Source: Saccoglossus kowalevskii
Taxonomy: Eukaryota; Hemichordata; Enteropneusta; Harrimaniidae
Length of the DNA stretch: 28,484 nucleotides
Direction: 5' to 3'
Assembly: GCF_000003605.2 (NCBI RefSeq)
Contig: NW_003126883.1
Coordinates: 1,574,423-1,602,906 of the forward strand
The notes beneath the pieces are model-generated. The model searched no databases. It was not told where the DNA came from and was given only the letters and a program-made list of their open reading frames with translations. The translations under genes were made by a program, and so were the position numbers. Below, piece after piece: positions 10,001 to 19,680 of the stretch. The stretch's first letter is position 1, and each line of letters begins with the position of its first letter.

Positions 10001-13000
10001 GCAAGAAGTGCTTTATTTTGATGATGCCATTCGGCCATCTTGAATCAGATTTTGAAACAAATTGATATTGATATGTATATGTATATTATTATGTAAGTCT
10101 CGAGTTTGAATGTAATTGGTTCAGGCATGTCTAGGGCATTTCGACTGCGTCCGAACAGAGACAAATAACAAATGAATTAATGGATGGATGAATTCAAAAT
10201 AACAATACACAATCTTTTCTTTGCATGGCAAAAGTGAGTATAAAAGTCCTGAAACAATGCACTAATATATCTAAATATTTTGCACAGAAAATACTGACTA
10301 AAATCAGGTAAAAATTGTTTGAGATATTGTAACCACAAGAGAAAGACAATTTTAGGTGAAATTTAACAAATATTTTGAAAAATATACATAGAACACATAC
10401 CAAATTCAAACTTGCCTAAGATTCCAAGCTGATTAATATAATAGAATATTAGAAAAAAAACTGATTGAATTATTGCTTTATGTTTCTAATGTGTAACAAT
10501 AAACTGCATAATCAACCTGGACACTTAAATCTCAGGATCACAAGAAGAGACCATTTGATGATGATTTTCATACACAAACTATGAATGCTAATTCTTTCTA
10601 TTTTAAAATAGTATATGCATGCTCCAAACCAGTTATTGCAGCATAGAATCAAGCCAAACATTTGCGACATATAAGAACAGAACTTGAAGACTTGCATACA
10701 TCTCTTGTTTATTTTTTGTTTTCAGTTTTTTAATAAAATAATATTATTTGAGTGTATAACTGGATATTACCATGTTGAAACTTGTATATCACAATATTTT
10801 TAATATTTTTTTTATGATTGCATAGCAAGACAGCATCACAAGTGCACTAAAGAATACCAGAATACCAACAAGAGGTTGTTGATGCGTACACTTCTGGTTA
10901 CAATGTTTTTTGTGTACCTAACTTTCCAAATTTCATCTTTCCGCCTGGACTACAAACTTTATGAGAATTTTAATGAACATCCTTAAGATCATTTATACAC
11001 CAATTATACTATACACTCATATAATATTTTATTTTATTGAAAAAAACTTCAAAGAGACAGAAAGAGACTAACAAGAGACTGCATGCAAGTGTGAGCAAAA
11101 TAGCATACATCCATAATCTCACCTCGTTTGGATGAACCTTTAAACCTACGAGCTGTAAAGAGATTTGCATGCATATGTGCAAATGAAAAATACAGAAAAA
11201 ATGGATTCTCTTGATTGTCATAGATGAATGATTTGGCATCAAGCACCAGTGTTGCCGTCAGGTTATCATGATTGATTGGTTGTTGAGTAATAGTTGTGTT
11301 GTAATAAAGAAAACAGAGCTTTCTGTTGGCATGAGGTAAATGAATCTAAAAAAAGAGAAAGAAGTAAGAAAAAGCAGAGAATTAAAGATATCATGACGAA
11401 ATGAGCAAAACTGAGAGAGGTCCACATGTAGTACCTATATATGTAATATCAAAGCAATTAAACTTGCGGTTTTCAACACAAAGTCAAAAATATCACTTTT
11501 TACCAAGAATTACAAAAATATTCATCAGAATTAGAGAATTGAAGATATCATCATGAAATGAACAAATCTAAGAGAGGTCTACATATACACCAAGTATCAA
11601 AGCATTCAGGCTTGTACCGGTAGTTTTCAAGAAGAAGTCGAAAACGTTGACACAGACGCCGACAGACGAACGCCGACAGACAATCACTCATATGATAAGC
11701 TCCGCTCGACAAAGTCAACAGTGGGGCTAAAATAGACTATTCAATATGGGGATATAGTAGAGTAAATCATTGCAGATTTGGTTGAAAATAACAATGCAGA
11801 GAACACAGATCTAACACCATGACTGTTTACTATGAGGAAAATGCAACGGCCAAGTAATATTGCTGTGTTGTTAGCTAAACTGCTAGGTATATTGCTCTAT
11901 TGTATTCATATATGTAGGGCAGTTTATAAACAAGTGTCCGCGAAATTGACGTTGTGTTGGTCAGCATGCTTTGTCCGCATGATCCAAGTGGGGAGTACAA
12001 CTTTCACCTCACTACCTAAAAATGGGATATTATTTTAGCAGCAGTACCCTTGATTCAAATAAACAATTTGCTATGTGGTAGTCGCTTTACTGACTGAGAT
12101 AAGCTGTTGATTTATTATGAAATGCAGCATGTAGTTCACTTTAATACGTATCAGATCATCGGCCAATTTTGATCCAAAAAGAGTTAAAAACACACATACA
12201 TATATAATCTTCAATAGGTATGCAGTAAAACTGACCAAATTCGTGGTATAACTTTGTAAGAGTGCTTTACTCGGCCGATGTCATTAATTAGCAATCTAAT
12301 TTGTGGCATTGGTCTGAGGAAGTGCATACATTTGACTCTAACAGGATTTCAGCCCCAAAACAGTCTGTTAATTAATGATAGCGACTAAGTTGATGTATTA
12401 AGTATTAAAACACCCAGAACACTCAAAGGTCAAAAGGTCAGGCTTGAATAAACCATGGCTTATGAGAAAATTTTAACTGAGTATGTTTTAGGGTCTATGG
12501 TTTTCTACATTGCCAGAACCAGTGTTGTTTGGGACTTCAACTACTGTCATGTTACTATTTTGGTTTAAAAAGAAAACACTTTTTTTCAATTTTCAATGTT
12601 GGGTACATTGGTTGTATACAGTGAATTTTAAGAAAGCATGAATATTTATATTTAAAAACATTTACCCTGGAAGAGCCCCACACTTTATTCAAATCATCGG
12701 CTATGGAAACCATTTGGTAACACCATTACACACAAGTCTTTGCATGTTTGTTTTTCAATCATTGGTTGATTTACTGCCATGCTTCCATGAAACATGCTGT
12801 GACTGGGTCAGCGGTTTTACACCGTCATTTGACATTTATAAATCTTTTACAATTATTTTTTTTAAAAAACTATAAAATTCACTGTATTACAACTTATTAC
12901 ATTGTTGTCTATGTAGTGTGTAAGTGTGGCGTGAGACACAAATACATTCTGAACTGTTTACTTTCAACAGTAAAGCCAGATCAAATTCTTACTTTATGTG

Positions 13001-16000
13001 AATCACACGCCCAGTGATTGGTGAAAGGCAGCACAGTACCAACAAAGTCAAATCCATGATGCGTAGGAAGATGGTAACCATCATCATGACGATATGCATT
13101 TATACCTGTCAGCCAGAAAATGAGAGAAAATGAGTTGAACATCAGCAACTATTAGGCATTATAACACATCACTCGTTAATACTGTAATGTAATTGGTCAA
13201 AACAGGATCACGTGTTATCGGCTAAATTACCATAGTAGCGCCAGGGAAATTACTAGTTCCCTACGGAGACTAGGACATCAACTAGTGCCCGGGGATGACG
13301 TCACTCGTCACCTGATCGTGTGATTTCCAATAAGTCGTCTGCTAGTTCGGTCACTGATATCGATGGTCCGCCTCGAAAGACTGGACGATTTAGCTTCAGT
13401 TCAGAAGAAGAACTTGACACACTAGTAGAAAATAAAGATACACTGAGAACGGAAGACGCAATCAGGTTTTCTAGAAGCGTCTTTACATCGTTTTGTGAAG
13501 AAATCGGGACATCGCTAGCAGACGTCGAGAAGAAGACGGCAGACGATCTATGCACATTCCTAGTATGAACGTGTAAAGTGTTATAAAACACATATTGCAT
13601 GGCCTAATTCGGGCACTAGTATACGTCTATTTTCCCCTCGGGGTTGTGGATATGTTTTTAATAGTGTACATCTCAGGAATGAACAATTATGCAAATTATA
13701 GTATTATTATTTTCTTATCAAGTTTCATATTCCATACCCATGACTTGAGCTTATATACCTCTATTTTAGATCGGTACAAGTGAACAAGAATGCCTTGTAA
13801 TTAATTGTTTATACACATGACAAAGCCCAGAACACTGCTTAATCAATAAACATAGTAGTTGAAATGAGGAGAACAATATTCATATATTCGTAATATAGAA
13901 CATGTAGTTCTCACGTGTAGCTGTAATAGCAAAGCAGGAACTTTTGATGAGAATGAAAGAAAGGAGTTGGAAGCAAAAACCACGAAGACAATTCATCATA
14001 AATTATTAATATTATCATGAAATGGAATATACATAAAAGATGCTATGCATGGCTTAAGGCAGAAGTATCAGCTATTTTAGAGTCATTATGGTTAAATAGT
14101 AGACTTGTATACAGTTTCCTGTTTGTCCAGTATGACATGCACCTTTGTTTTGTATGCAAAGATCCAGGAACGATAATCAGTCATAATAGTAAGAAAAACA
14201 ATTTTGTGTCAACTCAAATATCATTTACCCAATTAAGAGCATAAGCTGAAAAAGTAGTCAGTGTCTTTACCCATGATGCAATGTGCAAGTTGGAGTTCAA
14301 AGTCGCATATGTTTGTTTCTCTTGATTTCTTACCAAGGTGCCACTTTCCAACCATGCCAGTCGAATAGCCCACATTCTTCAAGGCTTCGGGTAAAGTAAC
14401 CTCATCTCTTGGTAGACCACCGCCTCCAGAAGTCAGAAACACTCTCTCATGTGTTGGACCATTCGTAGCATAGAATCCACTTCTAACTGGTAGTCTACCT
14501 AGAAATGAACATGCATGCATTTCAGAACAATTGTGATAAGCAGGTAAAATTTCAAAATATTATGTTCTTGTACTGAAGTCAGCTAGGACTGCTGAAAGTT
14601 TGATTCACACTAGCAAAAAACAATGCTTGGATCTACGTAGACTTATAGTCTAGGAATGACTATCAATTAATGCAATCATGGTTACAAATATGATAGGTTG
14701 ATTAAGCATGTATATATTCACTGTAAGCAGTGTGAAACATCGACAGATCACATGCTTTGATTGAATTCCCAGCATGCAGCAATTTAATTGATTAAGAGTG
14801 TTTACGTGCATTGTTCTGGTTTGACCATAGTTTGGAATTAATTTTGCTGGCAATTACCGGGTAAGATAACCCATCAATGCAATCATTTGCATACAGAACA
14901 TTCTACTATTCCGTGGTTTTTCAGGATTGGCCAAACTTGAAATATTATACAAGTGATCAAATGATAAAGTAAAGTATTCAATGGTGTTCACCAGTATCAA
15001 TATTTCACCACCTTCTTCATATTTCACATAATTCTTCCACTACAAATCGAAAACTAAATCATGTGACATTCCTTGATACTAGTTGAGTACAACTTAGAGG
15101 GCGGTAGTCGTCGCCCCACGCATGCGCGAGATGCATGTATATAGTGCTACAACCACTACTCTTTAAGTAGATGGTCAGTGTATAAATGTAGATATTGTAA
15201 ATTTTCTATTCTGCATCTTAAATATATTGGCATGCTGATGGTCACTAATATTTTTAGCACTAGTCAAACTCAAGTTAAGAGAATGAATGGAAACAGCCGG
15301 TGGACATACTGGCAATCTCGTGTGCTCCAAAAAAAAAAAATGTTATCCAGGTGTTGCCATGGTAATAGTAGGACAGACGCAAAATCAAAATAGTAACTCT
15401 AGGTTCATATTCAAACAAATTAGAATGAGATTTGTCAGAGTTTACATTTTGAGGATACATTTTGTGTAAAGCCATGACCAAAAATCAAGTTTTTGGCAAC
15501 AGTAGGACAGAACTTTTTTTTTATTTGTCCACCTTTCTAGAGTGCCCCCCTCCCAAATGAAAAATCACAAAAAAAATTTAAATAGCTGTTACGGATGAAA
15601 AGTTACCTAAACTTCAAGGTCACAATTCTCAGCAATGAGAAAAAGATATTCAAAAAACTAATAGTAATTTTAGACCCACACTCAAGCTGCATAGAATGAA
15701 ATATTCATTTGAGGTTATAGTTAATACATGACAACACCACAGAGAGGCAGACACACATACAAAAGTAATTATAAGGTTAATCCTAGTGGACAAAATCACC
15801 ATATATTCTGGTCAGCTTGATATATTGGGTCTGGGATATGGGGGACATTTGTAAATTTGATGTCATCCAAACATGTCATAAACAGCCATTAGGTTTTCCT
15901 TCACAAAATAACATCTGGGTAAACTGGAAATTGAAATACTAAGTATTTACGGTATACTTTTCTACATTGTTGTTTTGTTTGACATTTGGTGCACCTCATG

Positions 16001-16515
16001 GATGTATCAAGGGCGTCTGTGTTGCAAGTACCAAAATCAACACTACACAGGTAATAACTCTTTAATACTTTGCTGCAAGAAAAACTTCTTTTGTTTTTTG
16101 TTGATGTTTTTTTTTTTTTTTTTGGTTGTTTGTTTTTTGGTACCCAGAGTTACAGCATTGTCCATTATTTCTGTGGTTTGCAATAATTTAATTAACTGAC
16201 AATTGAACTTAATTCATATATATACATGCAGTTTAATTTCTTAGGCGCCTCACCAGTTAACAACGCAGCCCTGCTTGGAGTGCATACCGAGCTAGTACTG
16301 TACCACTGCGTAAATCGGATTCCTTCTGCCGCCATCTGGTCTATTGCACCATACTCTTGCGTTGGGTGACCATAGCTTAACAGATCGCCATAGCCCATAT
16401 CATCAGCAAAGAAGACGATGATGTTGGGCTTTTTCAGTGGTTGCCTTAGTGACCATCCTCCTGCTGGGATGGAGCCGAGAATCACTAACCATAACAACAA
16501 CGATGACTCGTTCAT
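6448..16515 (-). CDS. Secreted sulfatase, steryl-sulfatase/arylsulfatase family, six exons, 514 aa
   Basis: Predicted to hydrolyse sulfate esters in the secretory/lysosomal route or outside the cell. Exons in coding order: 16254-16515, 14334-14498, 12993-13105, 11123-11345, 8969-9133, 6448-7064. All junctions are GT-AG, phases 1,1,0,1,1, and the CDS totals 1545 nt. An in-frame TAA lies two codons before the ATG. A hydrophobic signal peptide covers about residues 4-22. Metal-site aspartates D38-D39; sulfatase signature 1 is [13 protein letters not shown] with C78 as the formylglycine precursor; signature 2 is [11 protein letters not shown] (K139, H141). H237/H239 (HMH), D291-N292 (SDNGPH) and K312 (GGK) complete the active site. 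N-glycosylation sequons at N196, N208 and N283. The WEGGIRVP block and Cys-rich end ([11 protein letters not shown]) resemble vertebrate STS/ARSD-H more than ARSA, but the STS membrane hairpin is absent. The substrate cannot be told from sequence. Shares a promoter with TBCC. Confidence 0.93.
7655..7787 (+). mobile_element. MITE-like element, copy 1 (sulfatase intron 5)
   Basis: About 133 bp with imperfect inverted ends: the left end is CGAGGGAGTCGTCACCTGCA and the reverse complement of the right end is CGAGAGGGTTGTCACCTGCG. The interior shares ATGGCCATAGCGTGTC, ACAAACAAGC and CCTTTGCGTTTTTAG with copies near 20.3 kb and, inverted, 28.05 kb. It has no coding capacity. A target-site duplication is not clear. 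Confidence 0.55.
8446..8534. repeat. Inverted repeat able to form a long hairpin
   Basis: The left arm at 8446-8468 (CAAAGTATGCATGAAGACAG plus TAC) pairs with the right arm at 8512-8534, whose reverse complement is CAAAGTATGCACTCAGACAG plus TAC. The arms are about 23 bp with few mismatches around a 43-nt GC-richer loop. AATAAT/TTATTATT runs flank both sides. It is probably a fold-back element in sulfatase intron 5. Confidence 0.6.
8555..8833. mobile_element. Possible MITE bounded by a 16-bp perfect inverted repeat
   Basis: TTATTATTATACATCT at 8555-8570 is exactly inverted at 8818-8833 (AGATGTATAATAATAA), giving a 279-bp interval. No clear target-site duplication was seen. Because the ends are AT-rich, part of the match could be chance. 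Confidence 0.35.
8969..9133 (-). CDS. Sulfatase exon 5 (SDNGPH)
   Basis: The acceptor CATAG precedes GTCGATATGG; the donor is GTAGGA. It encodes [20 protein letters not shown], then [11 protein letters not shown] and GGSPGMLK. D291 and N292 are the late metal ligands. 165 nt, phase 1 at both ends. Confidence 0.93.
9600..10175. repeat. Degenerate tandem repeat, about 195-225 bp units, about 2.7 copies
   Basis: The block GGCCACCATTCGGCCATTTT followed by GAATC recurs at about 9603, 9827 and 10024. It is followed each time by GTTTGAACATAATyrGT and a GGAATGCmAGAArTrCTTTAT-type segment. It lies in sulfatase intron 4 and resembles non-coding dispersed repeats common in marine invertebrate genomes. 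No coding frame. Confidence 0.55.
11123..11345 (-). CDS. Sulfatase exon 4 (HMH metal/sulfate site)
   Basis: Acceptor TTTTTTTAG, donor GTGAGA. It encodes [20 protein letters not shown], then [16 protein letters not shown], matching the QQPM-NLT and LHVHTALF region of STS. Phase 0 in, phase 1 out. Confidence 0.92.
11376..11730. repeat. Two tandem 157-bp repeat units plus GACGCCGACAGACG tail
   Basis: AGAGAATTrAAGATATCATsA followed by TGAAATGArCAAA occurs at 11376 and 11533, each followed by AGAGAGGTCyACATrTA and a TATCAAAGCA segment. The second unit runs into a tail ending near CACTCATATGATAAGCTC. It lies in sulfatase intron 3, just upstream of the exon 4 acceptor. Confidence 0.55.
11731..12992. 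other. Remainder of sulfatase intron 3, nothing recognised
   Basis: AT-rich intronic sequence with short open frames only. I see no exon-like block, RNA gene or clear repeat family between the tandem units and exon 3. Confidence 0.4.
12993..13105 (-). CDS. Sulfatase exon 3
   Basis: 113 nt too short and fragmentary to stand out as an open frame. Acceptor CTGACAG, donor GTAAGA. It encodes [20 protein letters not shown] and onward to WACDSHK, a segment conserved after GKWHLG in invertebrate arylsulfatases. It ends in phase 0, where vertebrate STS would enter its membrane hairpin. Confidence 0.9.
13250..13650 (+). mobile_element. Transposon fragment with terminal inverted repeats and a DUF3504-type ORF piece
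   Basis: An 11-bp perfect inverted repeat (ACTAGTGCCCG at 13281-13291, CGGGCACTAGT at 13610-13620) encloses the coding fragment. An imperfect extension of about 20 bp outward on both sides aligns TAGGACATCA with TAGACGTATA. The element lies in sulfatase intron 2, opposite to the host gene. The true ends and target-site duplication could not be fixed. Confidence 0.5.
13320..13568 (+). pseudogene. Fragment of a QRICH1/ZMYM/KIAA1958-like (DUF3504, Crypton-type) protein, N-terminal domain
   Basis: The frame has no ATG at its left end and reads [19 protein letters not shown], then an amphipathic [15 protein letters not shown] segment and [16 protein letters not shown] before a stop. The pattern RFS-x-x-SEEELD-x-LVE-x-KD, then hydrophobic F-x-x-F, then L-x-x-FL is typical of the SAM-like N-terminal part of the large families related to Crypton tyrosine recombinases (KCTD1, QRICH1, ZMYM2-4, KIAA1958) that are abundant in corals, amphioxus and hemichordates. 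The expected continuation (FYxExR and the recombinase domain) is missing, so it is a truncated copy. The assignment is from family pattern, not from a search. Confidence 0.5.
13651..14333. other. Remainder of sulfatase intron 2, nothing recognised
   Basis: AT-rich intronic sequence between the transposon fragment and exon 2. No coding block or repeat family is supported. Confidence 0.35.
14334..14498 (-). CDS. Sulfatase exon 2 (signature 2)
   Basis: The acceptor TTTCTAG precedes GTAGACTA, completing the glycine codon of LLTG and giving RLPVRSG. The exon ends in GKWHLG at a GTAAGA donor. It is 165 nt, phase 1 at both ends. Confidence 0.92.
14499..16253 (-). other. Sulfatase intron 1 with repeat remnants
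   Basis: 1755-bp first intron. A GAGGGCGGTAGTCGTCGCCC segment at about 15099-15118, followed by an ATGCGCG run, resembles one end of the MITE-like family at 7655. A stretch near 15590-15780 reads like a decayed dispersed repeat (CACAGAGAGGCAGACACACA). A T-run lies near 16110-16125. No other feature seen. Confidence 0.35.
16254..16515 (-). CDS. Sulfatase exon 1 (signal peptide, metal site, catalytic Cys)
   Basis: Encodes residues 1-87 plus one base. It begins at an ATG with a nearby upstream in-frame stop and ends inside signature 1 (LLTG) at a GTGAGG donor. It carries D38-D39 and C78. Confidence 0.92.
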
Positions 16516-16683
16516 CGTTTAACAATGCTTGATAATATGAGTCACGATCAGTTCCAACATGCCTAGTCACATCGTCAGCTTCTATTCCGAGTAGCTAACA
16601 CGCTCAGACTGTTCATGTTGAAATTACCTTTTGACCTTATAACCCAGCGCGCGTGCGCAGTAGGAGCACATAGTTAAGCTAAA
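16516..16683. promoter_or_regulatory. Bidirectional promoter between sulfatase and TBCC
   Basis: Only 168 bp separate the two divergent start codons. The interval contains an NRF1-like palindrome GCGCGTGCGCA (16649-16659) and an AAGGTCA nuclear-receptor half-site on the minus strand (TGACCTT, 16632-16638). At the TBCC start, AAAATGGCGGAC overlaps a YY1-type site (AAnATGGCGGC). There is no convincing TATA box. This is the usual layout of a housekeeping head-to-head promoter; its activity is inferred. Confidence 0.6.
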
Positions 16684-17733
16684 ATGGCGGACACGAATCA
16701 AGTTTACGGCAGTGGTGACCAAAAAATACCTGCTCTGGCTGAAAAAATGGAGAAAATCACGGACAGGCTATTACGAAGGGAAGAGCAGAGACAGGCCGAA
16801 TTAGAGAAGAAGCGCATCGAGCGTGAAAATGCTTCACTCAAACAAGAGAGCGCTGATTACTTCAGTTCGGCGTTTCAAGAAGCACGGCAGAAAATCGAGC
16901 AGAAAATGATCGGAGTGGAACAGGTTACAAGATCAAAAATGATCGATTATTTTGATGAAATATCCGCGGACATACAGCAGCTGCAAAAATTTGTAAGTGA
17001 TTCCGCAATGTTTCTTCCGTCCTACGATATCAAAGTTGCACAGGAGGCGATTACAAAATTGCAGCAAGCAGTAACTGAGAAACGAGATGAGAAGATGCCG
17101 AAAAAGAAATTCACTTTCAAATCGCGCAGGAAAGATACCGGCCAATCTGAAGGAACTGTCGACGTTGACGCTGCAAAGAAAAATGTAAGCATTTGCGCTC
17201 ACATGGCCCAGGTCATATCGGACACTGGTAAGATGGAATGCAGCGTTTCTGACAAGAAAGCCGAGAAAGTCAGTTTGGATGAAACCGAAGTCAACGGTAA
17301 AGATGTCGGGCTGTTTCGTCTTGTGGACTCTGTTGTGAAGGTACGCGGATCACCCAGTGCCTTGCATATCAACAGTTTGACAAACTGCAAAGTATTCTGC
17401 GGCCCTGTTCCAGGATCTATTTTCGTTGATGAGTGTGTGAACTGTATATTAGTGGTGTCTTGTCAACAACTTCGTGTGCACCATACCACTGACACTCAGT
17501 TTTATCTGCATGTCACCAGCAGAGCCATTATCGAGGACACCACCCGGGTAGAATTTGCACCATACACCTGGTCGTATGTTGGAATTGATCAACACTTTTC
17601 TGCGACGGGCTTAGAACGAAAACGGAATACCTGGGACGACGTTGACGACTTTAATTGGTTGGCAAGTGACAAACATTCACCGAATTGGAGCCTCATCCCG
17701 GAGAAGAAAAGGGTGACATCGTGGGATCCGTAA
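16684..17733 (+). CDS. TBCC: Tubulin-folding cofactor C
   Basis: Intronless, 349 aa. TBCC is the GTPase-activating subunit of the tubulin-folding complex: with cofactors D and E it triggers GTP hydrolysis by beta-tubulin and releases native alpha/beta heterodimers in the cytosol. The N-terminal half (about 15-135) is a charged, heptad-rich spectrin-like helical region. A basic linker (KKKFTFKSRRK, 140-150) leads to the C-CAP/TBCC beta-helix (about 205-345). CQQLRVHHTTD holds R264, equivalent to the catalytic arginine finger (human QLRIH). FAPYTWSY, DVDDFNWL and SPNWSLIPE are signature stretches near-identical to the human protein. Length is close to the human protein (346 aa), which is also single-exon. 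The start is the first ATG, inside a YY1-like context. It is divergent from the sulfatase gene and 5.1 kb upstream of the PRPH2-like gene. Confidence 0.97.
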   Translation: MADTNQVYGSGDQKIPALAEKMEKITDRLLRREEQRQAELEKKRIERENASLKQESADYFSSAFQEARQKIEQKMIGVEQVTRSKMIDYFDEISADIQQLQKFVSDSAMFLPSYDIKVAQEAITKLQQAVTEKRDEKMPKKKFTFKSRRKDTGQSEGTVDVDAAKKNVSICAHMAQVISDTGKMECSVSDKKAEKVSLDETEVNGKDVGLFRLVDSVVKVRGSPSALHINSLTNCKVFCGPVPGSIFVDECVNCILVVSCQQLRVHHTTDTQFYLHVTSRAIIEDTTRVEFAPYTWSYVGIDQHFSATGLERKRNTWDDVDDFNWLASDKHSPNWSLIPEKKRVTSWDP

Positions 17734-18740
17734 CTGATTCACTACCCAAATTGTAGTGTACCCCAAGTGTGCTGCATATTATTTTTCTTTCGGGGTTGTA
17801 AATTCTAATTCATCAGATGGATTAATTATAATATTAAATCTTGTGATATTTACATGTTTAAAATGCTTGAATCTCTTCTTTTTTTTAATTACAAATATAA
17901 TTTCGATATTTTCACATCCAGGGTGTAAAATAATTAGTTGGCTATTTGCACCTCTGGAAGTGATCGTGTATGGTAGATATTGAACTTCTTCATGGAATTA
18001 AAAGATATTTTATGTATAGTCTCAGAAAAAATATCCTGAACCTTAATATGTTTGCAATTATTAAAGAGCTTGTTTGTCATCACTTAGCAATTCAAAAATA
18101 CTGTCGTATTTAGCACAGGAAACAGCATGTAGCTCAGCACACATTGAGAGACTGGTAACAGTATTCTTAATGGAAAAAAATGTTTGATTGTAGAAAGGTT
18201 AATACTTGTTGACAATAGTTTCATTGTTTATCATCACATATGTTCAAATGATAAAACCCCTAATTTGGGGATTCAATTTTGTGTGCCATTACTCAGAGTC
18301 TTTTGTATTTCCGGTAAGTTATGTACGTCGTCATCCCATCCAAAGGGGGTGACTGGACTTTGGCACCCATCTGTGGGGACGAATAGATTGTCAAATAATT
18401 CAATCAACAGAGGAGATGAAATTTGGAATTTCTGCAGCAATTTATTATAAACACAGAATTTGTATATCAACCAAAGGGCCCTTTTTATTTCAGGTTACCA
18501 TGATAATGTGTGTTGAATTGTAATTGCTAACAAACTGAAGTTTGAGCAAATTTCATTGACCCGCTGTGTGTATTGGATATTTTTGCCACATGTTGGTGTG
18601 TTGGCAAAAAAGCATTTACCAGTAAGCAGAGAATTGTACTGTACCAACCAATGGTTAAATTTTGTACATTTACTTCACATTTTATTTCTTGAATTAGTGG
18701 TTGGTTACATTGTGAACTTACCCGGTACTAGTGAATAAAA
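17734..18740 (+). other. TBCC 3' flank with candidate poly(A) signals
   Basis: AT-rich sequence downstream of the TBCC stop. ATTAAA at 17997-18002 and AATAAA at 18734-18739 are candidate polyadenylation signals. Neither can be chosen without transcript data. No coding block is seen. Confidence 0.35.
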
Positions 18741-19018
18741 TTGGTTTAGACAATCAATGAAATCTGCCTGTATAATTAAAAAAAAAAAATATTTCATGGT
18801 AGTTTTGATACTATGCTAAATTTTTGACCAATTTTTGATTCATTATGAGATGGCAGATGACCCTCGTGTGGACATGTAAAATATTTTTTACTTTTTCTAA
18901 CTATTGCCATATCACACTGTTCAGTAGTTACACAAGTACCATTGGAAGGATTATTACCTATTTTAGGCTTGGTTCATTGGCAAGAGTTTCTTGATGCACT
19001 TGTTTTTTTATTACATGG
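18741..19018. other. Intergenic AT-rich stretch
   Basis: No feature recognised between the TBCC 3' flank and the repeat block at 19.0 kb. Confidence 0.3.
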
Positions 19019-19680
19019 TCATGTTTTTTTGACTCCTGTGTGCAAAGCACAAAAAGGGAGTGTTTGCAGTTAGTGTGTCTGTCTGTCTGTGTGTGTGTCT
19101 GTCTGTCTGTCTGTTCCACTTATATCTCAAAAACCATACATTGATTTTTGATGAAACTTGGTGCATAGATGCTCTGGGCCAATGCACAGATTTGATTAGG
19201 TTTTGGTAAAAATCCATGCATATTAATTACCTAATTTGCATGATACTTAGCTGATTTTTAGCTGTTCCATCATTGTTCCACTGATATATATAGAACCACT
19301 AATTGGATTTTAATGAAACTTTTATAGAGTATTCATCATCACATTTCAATGAACCTAGGACTATGCAGAGATCCAATTAGTTTTTGGTAAATATTTATGC
19401 TTATTAATCACCTAATTAAAATAATTAATCAATTACTGATCATCACATTTGAATAAAATGTGGTACATAAATGCTCTAGAACGATAGACAGGCCCGATTA
19501 ATTTTGTGTTGAAATTTGTTCATATTAATTCTTCAATAATTATTCATAGTTTTTTTGTTCTAATCACATTTCAATGAAACTTGGTACATAGATATTACAT
19601 TATGCAGGCCTTATTAGTTTTACACTCAAATCTGTTCATATCAGTTACCTGATTTACATAATTAGGTTTCAGCTATTCCA
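19019..19680. repeat. TGTC/TGTG microsatellite followed by about four degenerate repeat units
   Basis: A (TGTC/TGTG)n run occupies about 19075-19114. After it, the block ATGAAACTTGGTrCATAGAT recurs in diverged form at about 19153, 19315, 19455 and 19576 (spacings about 162, 140 and 121 bp). Each copy is followed by a TTAGTTTTkGGTAAA segment and a CATATTAATTACCTAATT-type segment. This type of diverged non-coding repeat is common in marine invertebrate genomes. Confidence 0.6.

Noticed and set aside
13301-13600. 99-codon minus-strand frame opposite the DUF3504 fragment
   Set aside because: The plus-strand reading shows the family pattern; the minus frame is its antisense shadow with low-complexity Ser runs.
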